A DNA stretch of 7,366 nucleotides, taken from Candidatus Zixiibacteriota bacterium. Lineage in GTDB: Bacteria; Zixibacteria; MSB-5A5; CAIYYT01. The position numbers and the translations under genes are program-made. Shown piece by piece: positions 1 through 5,278 of this stretch. The DNA lies in the NCBI GenBank assembly GCA_023134875.1, contig JAGLUH010000264.1, positions 1-7,366 on the forward strand. The letters run 5' to 3'. Positions within the stretch are counted from its first letter, which is position 1. The number at the start of each line of letters is the position of its first letter. The notes under the pieces are model-generated. The model was not told where the DNA came from, did no database searches, and saw only the letters and a program-made list of their open reading frames with translations.

Positions 1-2744
1 TTTTTCTCATCTCGGTGTCGATAGGTGATCTCCCTCCGCAAACCAAGAAAGCGATCGAATCGTTTCAGGCGGTATTCGTGCCGCTGATATACAAACCTGA
101 TGGCATCGTCATCGAAGTAGCCATACTGCGGCAGCAGCCACCTTCCGTTAAACCGTGACGAGACCTCACCTATTTCGCGCCGGTGGCTATCGTACCGCAG
201 GAAGGTGCCGCGAGTGAAGATAGTGCCCCAGAGTTCCTGTAGGTCGACCTCCATTTGCATCCTCTTTTCCGCCTCCAGGGTCGATCCGACATCCCCCACC
301 TGCTCGGTTACCAGGATATAATCGCCGCGCGCTTCCGGCAGGTAGACCGAGTCAATCAGGACATAGTCGCCTTCGCCTTCATCAACCTTGAGATAGGTTT
401 GATTGGTCTGCCAGCGTCCACGGCGGTTGAGTCTCAGCTTCGTGTTGAGACTAAGAATATCGCCCAGACCAGGCCAGATCAGATCAAGCGCGCCGGTCTC
501 GTAGCTTTGCCGACCGCCGCTCAGATCATCGAGCCGATTGATCCCCGCTGTAAACCTCAGTCGCCCGCGACCTGGCAGACCGCGATCCGCTCGCAGTAAG
601 AGGGTGCGCTTGCGATCCAGCCTCTGCCATACAGCCGCCTTCTGCCAATTTTCCTTCTGCCTGCCGCTGATGCTGATACCGCTGTAAGCGGCGCCGACCG
701 CCAGTTCACGTCGACTGCTACTTGAACGTTGACCAGATACCGGTGAACAGGTGCGAATATCATACTCGCCACTGAGATCAAATTGTACCGGCAGCAATTT
801 GCAGGTTAGATGTGGTTTGAGGCCAAAGAGCTTATTGTCAGAGTTAACATCCTCGGAGTTAGTGTAGTTCATGTCAAGTGTAAGAGAGGAGCCGGTCAGA
901 CCTTCGATCTTGCTCTGTAGATTACCTCGCACGCCGCGAAACCCGCCCGCTTCAGCGGTATAGCCAAACTCCCAAGCAGTCTGATCGTATTTGCTGAAAC
1001 GGGTGGACAACCGCGCCAGGTAACGTTGACGGTCAGACTGACCCTTTGTATCGCGCTGCCAGAGGTAGTCTTCCTCGACATAATCGAGTCGGCTCAGGCG
1101 ATAAAATCCAGCGGGCAAATACTCCGCCGCAAGGCTGCCGGAAAGCCTTCCTGAGCAGTTTCGATATTCGAGGTTGACCTGTCCGGCTGCCTGGAAATTA
1201 TCATCGTCATCGAGATGCGAAAGGCGGTTACGATCATAGTTTGAGAGTGCCGCTTCGGTAGTGATCTTGAATCTGTCAGATAAGTGATAACCAAGACGCC
1301 CACTGGCGATTGTCACCCCTTCCGGCAAAGGGATACTCTTGACCGGCAAATAGCGCCCCAATCCCGGACCGACAAAACGATATTCACCACCCCCCAGATA
1401 GAAATAATCGCCGGAATCGGATTCACTGAAAGCGACGCGATAGTCGCCGAGGCTGTCGCCCATGAAGTAGTAGATTTCACCAATAACTGAGTCGATCTCC
1501 AACCGGTAATCGCCCGCTCCAGTACCGACATATTCCGCACCGGACATCATCGCCTTGCCGGCATCGTCACCGGCGTTGCCAAGTTGAGCTTTTTCCTCGG
1601 TGGTAAGAGAAAAGTCAAGCGGGTCATCACCAGACCCCACCAGCGAAGCTACGCCAAGGCCGAGTTCCAGCCGCTCCCCCGCCAGTTGTCCGGTTACCAC
1701 GCCGGTAGCCAGGGTCTTGCGGTATTCCGCCCTACGGCACTCAAAGTCGACGCGAATTCGATCGCCGCTATCGATTGTCATCCGTCCGGTGAAATAGAGT
1801 TCGCCCTGCAGGTAGTCAACATAGTAGTCCTGGTCACGACCGCGAAGAAGCTTACTACCGTTGAACCAGACGGTCTCCGAGTTTTCCAGAACGGCGATCC
1901 CAATCTGGTCATTCTTGTCTTTCAATCGATATGGTCCGTAATCACCTTCCACCGCAGTAAAGCTGTTGGTGGCGAAGTTGCCGGGAGGAAGCGACAGTGA
2001 AGACTCCACTGAGTAGTTGTCGCTGTGGTATTGCAGGCTCAAACCCTGCACATTTCGTACCAGCCGGAGATAGTGAAAACGATCTTCGCGCAACTCGAAA
2101 TTACCGAATTTGCCATTTAGGTGCTCTGATTCCACTTCGAGGTAGACGTTTTCCAGTTGCGAGAAACGTTTCGTTACCAGACGACTATCACGCAGACCAC
2201 GATCAGAAAAACTGCCGCGAACCATGATACCATGACCAATGTCCCCGCTCAGGGTCAAGGCCAGCCCCTGCGAAAAATTCGTCCGGCCGCGATCGGAGAA
2301 GTCGGCCGAGAACGATTTGGTGCCGCTGATCTTCAGACCGGCAGGCGTTGTCGGCCTTGTGACCACCGATTTCTCGTGATCGGCGACAGGCGCAGTACTC
2401 AATTGCGTGCGAAAGGGCCGCAGCGAGTATTGCCGTCTGAGCAGGGGTGAATCAGAAAATGCTATCAGATACAAAGTATCACTATTGAGGATTGGCACAT
2501 TGAGAGTAACCATACACTTAGCATAAGAATAATCAGAGCCACGCTTGAGGGTATCACTTGCCTGAGTGACAATAATTGTGCTCACAGCAAGAGACTCGAC
2601 TTCAAAGCAGCCATTCTCGATTCCCGTGATTACGCGCCTGATCTCGATGCCGTGATGCTGCGCCCCGATATCATCGGTATCAGCCAGAGTAACGACGGGA
2701 ACAGCGAGGAGATAAAGAAACAGGAGAACCATGTTTCGGCGCAT
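1..2744 (-). CDS. Large outer-membrane-type beta-strand protein with SprA-like module (3' end cut by window)
   Basis: I translated the reverse strand by hand from the ATG at 2744 and found 914 codons with no stop to position 1, so the protein continues off the left edge. The start overlaps the lipoprotein stop (TAATG); ATG 2732 is an alternative. Residues 5-21 form a signal peptide (MVLLFLYLLAVPVVTLA). Residues ~135-225 read ISGTKSFSADFSD..., then LALTLSGDIGHGIMVRGSFSDRGL, LENVYLEVESEHLNGKFGNF in blocks, and ~265-330 hold GDYGPYRLKD, IAVLENSETVWFNG, YYVDYLQGELYFTG and RIRVDFECRRAEYRKT. I recognise this block order from large uncharacterised outer-membrane proteins of Gemmatimonadota, Zixibacteria and related phyla; parts recall SprA/Sov of T9SS. 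Residues ~400-475 (YVGTGAGDYRLEI, GEYRFVGPGLGRYLPV) and ~780-823 (GEGDYVLIDSVYLPE, RGDYILVTEQVGD) carry further glycine-aspartate-tyrosine modules. Most of the rest alternates polar and aromatic residues like barrel strands. The function is unknown; a secretion or surface-display role is an inference. Confidence 0.85.
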   Translation of the reverse strand, partial: MRRNMVLLFLYLLAVPVVTLADTDDIGAQHHGIEIRRVITGIENGCFEVESLAVSTIIVTQASDTLKRGSDYSYAKCMVTLNVPILNSDTLYLIAFSDSPLLRRQYSLRPFRTQLSTAPVADHEKSVVTRPTTPAGLKISGTKSFSADFSDRGRTNFSQGLALTLSGDIGHGIMVRGSFSDRGLRDSRLVTKRFSQLENVYLEVESEHLNGKFGNFELREDRFHYLRLVRNVQGLSLQYHSDNYSVESSLSLPPGNFATNSFTAVEGDYGPYRLKDKNDQIGIAVLENSETVWFNGSKLLRGRDQDYYVDYLQGELYFTGRMTIDSGDRIRVDFECRRAEYRKTLATGVVTGQLAGERLELGLGVASLVGSGDDPLDFSLTTEEKAQLGNAGDDAGKAMMSGAEYVGTGAGDYRLEIDSVIGEIYYFMGDSLGDYRVAFSESDSGDYFYLGGGEYRFVGPGLGRYLPVKSIPLPEGVTIASGRLGYHLSDRFKITTEAALSNYDRNRLSHLDDDDNFQAAGQVNLEYRNCSGRLSGSLAAEYLPAGFYRLSRLDYVEEDYLWQRDTKGQSDRQRYLARLSTRFSKYDQTAWEFGYTAEAGGFRGVRGNLQSKIEGLTGSSLTLDMNYTNSEDVNSDNKLFGLKPHLTCKLLPVQFDLSGEYDIRTCSPVSGQRSSSSRRELAVGAAYSGISISGRQKENWQKAAVWQRLDRKRTLLLRADRGLPGRGRLRFTAGINRLDDLSGGRQSYETGALDLIWPGLGDILSLNTKLRLNRRGRWQTNQTYLKVDEGEGDYVLIDSVYLPEARGDYILVTEQVGDVGSTLEAEKRMQMEVDLQELWGTIFTRGTFLRYDSHRREIGEVSSRFNGRWLLPQYGYFDDDAIRFVYQRHEYRLKRFDRFLGLRREITYRHRDEK

Positions 2745-3679
2745 TAGTCCGAAATGATTTCGTAATAAACAATGCGATTGTTGCCCGAATCACAGACAAA
2801 GAGCTTGCCATCGAAGCGGAGCGCAATGCCGGTCGGTGAATTAAGATTGTAAGGGCCGCTTCCATGTGAGCCGACCGCCAGCAGCCGATTGCCCTGATGG
2901 TCGAACAGAACCAGTTCATTGCGCCTGCTGTCGGTGGCGATAAGGTAATTCTCCGTGGCGACCAATCCACCAAACACACCGGCATCAGCCAGGGCGAACT
3001 TGCCGTCCAGATTGCCGAAGCTGTTGAAGTGGTAAATTATATTCTCGTCACGATCGTAGATGTAAATCACGCCGCTGGACGCCACTCCGACCCGGGAGCA
3101 GTGGGAAAAGCCACCGGCGGCAACCAGTTCACGGTCGAAGGCATAATCGCTATCAAGCACCAGCACCCGCAGATTATCGGGATCAAGCAAATAAAGCTCC
3201 CCGTAACGCGAGACGGCAATTGCTTCCACCTGTCCCAGCGACATCAGTTCCGGACTATCATCGAAGTCGATCTGGTCGGCGAATACCAGGTTATAATCCG
3301 ACCTGATAATCCGGCGGTTGCCCTGATCGAGGATGAAGAAGTTAATCCCCCCGGAAGTGGTAATGTCAAGCGGCCGGTTGAGACCGCCAAGCTCCGAACC
3401 GAAGCCGCCGTTTTCAGCAATGAAATCGAAATTGGAACTCAGCTTGACGATCCGACTGTTGCCCTCATCAACGATGTACATGTTGCCGGCGGGATCAAAA
3501 CAAATTGCCTGTGGTGACTGGAGCGGTTCCCCGCCCAGACGTCCGGTTATTTCACCGAGGTACTTGAGCTTGGTGACTGAGGTCGGAAGTTTTAGCGCCG
3601 GTGGTGGCAGCGATGAACAGGCGAAAAGCAGCAGAGTTATCGCTAACAGGCTCGCCAATCTTGCAGACAGGTGTGACAA
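2744..3679 (-). CDS. Lipoprotein with six-bladed NHL-type beta-propeller
   Basis: 311 residues from a TTG at 3679, preceded by GGGGA; a start at TTG 3697 would add six residues. From 3679 the N-terminus is a classic lipoprotein signal: two arginine/histidine-containing turns, a hydrophobic run, and lipobox LFAC with the cysteine at residue 21. Ser follows the Cys, not Asp, so outer-membrane retention is the default expectation. The rest divides into six propeller repeats, each with a turn before a strand of the NHL type: NMYIVDEGNSRIVKL, NFFILDQGNRRIIRS, ELYLLDPDNLRVLVL, VIYIYDRDENIIYHF, YLIATDSRRNELVLF and KLFVCDSGNNRIVYYEI. The last strand lies at the C-terminus, which fits a complete propeller of ~280 residues. 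NHL propellers usually bind proteins or glycans; no catalytic site is visible. It starts 4 bases after the second paralogue and its stop overlaps the next ATG, so it is probably a partner of the neighbouring large outer-membrane protein. The partnership is inferred. Confidence 0.88.
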   Translation of the reverse strand: MSHLSARLASLLAITLLLFACSSLPPPALKLPTSVTKLKYLGEITGRLGGEPLQSPQAICFDPAGNMYIVDEGNSRIVKLSSNFDFIAENGGFGSELGGLNRPLDITTSGGINFFILDQGNRRIIRSDYNLVFADQIDFDDSPELMSLGQVEAIAVSRYGELYLLDPDNLRVLVLDSDYAFDRELVAAGGFSHCSRVGVASSGVIYIYDRDENIIYHFNSFGNLDGKFALADAGVFGGLVATENYLIATDSRRNELVLFDHQGNRLLAVGSHGSGPYNLNSPTGIALRFDGKLFVCDSGNNRIVYYEIISD

Positions 3680-3683
3680 CGCA

Positions 3684-4445
3684 TCAAATCCCCGCAACCA
3701 GTGTTATCATGAATCCCCCCTCCGGGCGCAATTGCAGATTAATTGCCGAGAAACCGGACTGACGTCGGCGGTTATGGCGCTTAGCGGCCAGGAAGGCATC
3801 GGCGGCGGAAAGAGCATGGTTGGCGATTAACAGGCCGAGGGCAAAGTTGGCGTTACGATAGAAGGAGCGGCTGTCGTTTTTCAGTTCCCGGTAACGCAGC
3901 CGCGACGCAGTTGAATTCCATTTCCAGAAATAGTAGCTGTTATCGGGATAGTAGGGTCGGTGGCGATCACCGACACGACCGATTTTGTTGTAATCCTCGC
4001 GGGAATCATAGAATCCTAACAGATCATAGAACTCGTCATCCTTGCCGGTCAGGTCGGTACCGGCGTCGGCTTGCGCCAGCAACTTGTAGTCATCCTTGCG
4101 CCAGCCGCCCAATTGCCGGAAGGAGAGAAATGTCGACCAGAGAGCGATCTCCGCAAAGAAAAATACCTTGGACTTGAAACCGGAACCGACATAACGCTGA
4201 CCTCCTCCCGGAACTAACAGGGACATGGCAAACGCCTGCCAGGGATTCTTAAGGCCGCCCCTTTCCTCCGGCAGCAGCTTCTCCACTTCGACAAAGCCGG
4301 TTTTGTCCTCCTGCTGTGCCAGGGTTATCGCCGCCGGTGGTAACAACTCGGAGGGTTTGAGATCAAGCGCAGACAACGCTCCCGCATTACTCAGCAGGAT
4401 CAAAAACATCAGTAACAGAGACCGAATCATTTTAGAAAAATCCAT
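3684..4445 (-). CDS. Exported DUF5683-like membrane protein, paralogue 2
   Basis: 253 residues from the ATG at 4445, overlapping the previous gene by 14 bases; an alternative ATG at 4430 gives an N-terminus (MIRSLLLMFLILLSNAGALS) that lines up better with the signal peptide of paralogue 1. Blocks shared with paralogue 1, in the same order: SLLVPGGGQRY (75-85), a hydrophobic segment with KVFFFAEIALW, an acidic aromatic stretch (FYDLLGFYDSREDYN), a Y-R-x-L-x-x-x-S-RSFYRNA region, and IANHALSAADAFLAAKRHNR (207-226). The C-terminus ends in a short beta-like tail (FMITLVAGI) that lacks the terminal aromatic seen in paralogue 1. The pair therefore looks like an old tandem duplication, with possible hetero-oligomer formation. 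It probably sits in the inner or outer membrane with an exported N-terminus; no catalytic motif is seen and the function is unknown. The stop is followed closely by the propeller lipoprotein start, suggesting coupled translation. Confidence 0.85.
   Translation of the reverse strand: MDFSKMIRSLLLMFLILLSNAGALSALDLKPSELLPPAAITLAQQEDKTGFVEVEKLLPEERGGLKNPWQAFAMSLLVPGGGQRYVGSGFKSKVFFFAEIALWSTFLSFRQLGGWRKDDYKLLAQADAGTDLTGKDDEFYDLLGFYDSREDYNKIGRVGDRHRPYYPDNSYYFWKWNSTASRLRYRELKNDSRSFYRNANFALGLLIANHALSAADAFLAAKRHNRRRQSGFSAINLQLRPEGGFMITLVAGI
3689..3693 (-). promoter_or_regulatory. Ribosome binding site GGGGA supporting a TTG start
   Basis: GGGGA on the coding strand lies 9 bases before a TTG at 3679. 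It supports that TTG over the upstream in-frame TTG at 3697, which lies before this site. The ATG at 3684 is out of frame and closes after a few codons. Confidence 0.55.
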
Positions 4446-5256
4446 AGGTTAATGTCACCCTGGGAATCGTCTCACCGCCATAACTCGCCAAGCTTGCTTT
4501 CACGCGTAATCTGGCGAAGGAATCCTGGCTGCGGTTGTAGCGTTTAGCCGCCAGCGCTGCTTCAAATGCCGATATAAGATGGTTGGCAATGGAAAAGATC
4601 GCCACTATTTTGGCTTTACCGAAAGCGTCGTTCGACCTGTCTCTTATCTCCAGGTATAGAGTTCGGTAGACGGAATTGCTATCGTTACTGCGATAGTCAG
4701 TATCGTGCCAACCATAGTTGAACTGGTCATACTTGCCGATCATCTCGTAATACTGCTGCGTCATGGTGTTGGGAAGATGGTGAGTAAACAATGTAGTGTC
4801 CTCATCGTCGATGACACCCTTCTCCTCGATCAACCAGTTCCTGTATAGTTCCGGAGACCAGTACTGGTCCGCATAATCCCGGTATTCCTCCTCCCGATCC
4901 TTGCCGGTACCGTGATAGGAGAAATAACCGTACCAGAAGATCAACTCAATACCGAAAAACACCGCCGCCTTGGTTTTCGACTGGTTATACCACTGCCCGC
5001 CGCCCGGCACCAGCAACGAGGAGAAAAACGCCCGGCCCGGGGAACGATAAGAATAGTCGAAGACATCAGCAGGAAGAGGAAAATCATCGAAACCGGAGGC
5101 AAAAGCAAGATCGTTATATTCCTGCAATCGCTGGTAGGTTTTCAGATCGTTCTCCTGTAGAAAACCGCCGATCTGCCCGCTCTGTGTCAGCTCACCGGCC
5201 AGCACTCCTCCGGTCCACGTTATTACGACGAATAAGAGTAGTAACCTCTTTATCAT
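4432..5256 (-). CDS. Exported DUF5683-like membrane protein, paralogue 1
   Basis: 274 residues from the ATG at 5256, chosen for the GGAGG 8 bases upstream. Residues 1-20 form a clear signal peptide (MIKRLLLLFVVITWTGGVLA). A proline/tyrosine-rich linker leads to SLLVPGGGQWYNQ (about residues 80-92), directly followed by a hydrophobic segment (AAVFFGIELIFWYGYFSY). This resembles the P-G-x-GQ-x-Y start of DUF5683-type proteins; the family name is a tentative match by eye. The middle is acidic and tyrosine-rich (YYEMIGKYDQFNYGW). A second hydrophobic helix with IANHLISAFEAALAAKRYNR sits near 223-242. The C-terminus is strand-like and ends in aromatics (VTLTYGFF), as in outer-membrane strands. The closest visible relative is the next gene, which shares the same blocks. 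It starts 22 bases after the M6-like gene. Molecular function is unknown; a role in envelope or outer-membrane assembly is inferred from context. Confidence 0.85.
   Translation of the reverse strand: MIKRLLLLFVVITWTGGVLAGELTQSGQIGGFLQENDLKTYQRLQEYNDLAFASGFDDFPLPADVFDYSYRSPGRAFFSSLLVPGGGQWYNQSKTKAAVFFGIELIFWYGYFSYHGTGKDREEEYRDYADQYWSPELYRNWLIEEKGVIDDEDTTLFTHHLPNTMTQQYYEMIGKYDQFNYGWHDTDYRSNDSNSVYRTLYLEIRDRSNDAFGKAKIVAIFSIANHLISAFEAALAAKRYNRSQDSFARLRVKASLASYGGETIPRVTLTYGFF
4455..4459 (-). promoter_or_regulatory. Ribosome binding site GGTGA for the second paralogue
   Basis: GGTGA on the coding strand lies 9 bases before the ATG at 4445 and within the end of the upstream gene. It favours 4445 over the in-frame ATG at 4430, which has only a weak GGA 10 bases upstream but sits one base past the upstream stop and could be used by re-initiation. 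Confidence 0.5.
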
Positions 5257-5264
5257 TAATCTAT

Positions 5265-5269
5265 CCTCC
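5265..5269 (-). promoter_or_regulatory. Ribosome binding site GGAGG for the first paralogue
   Basis: GGAGG on the coding strand lies 8 bases before the ATG at 5256. It decides the start: the in-frame GTG at 5271 overlaps the Shine-Dalgarno itself and would only add five charged residues before the signal peptide. Confidence 0.8.
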
Positions 5270-5278
5270 ACATAGAAA

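Noticed and set aside
1584..2000. A 138-codon plus-strand reading frame and several shorter frames across 1-2500
   Set aside because: All overlap the continuous 914-codon minus-strand frame, which has a signal peptide and recognisable motif blocks. The plus-strand products look compositionally random.
2897..3517. A 206-codon plus-strand reading frame
   Set aside because: It lies antisense to the propeller lipoprotein, whose six repeats and lipobox are clear. Its protein has no recognisable motif, signal or repeat structure, so it is a shadow.
5257..5271. GTG at 5271 as the start of the first paralogue
   Set aside because: It overlaps the GGAGG that serves the ATG at 5256, and it would place acidic residues ahead of an otherwise ideal signal peptide.
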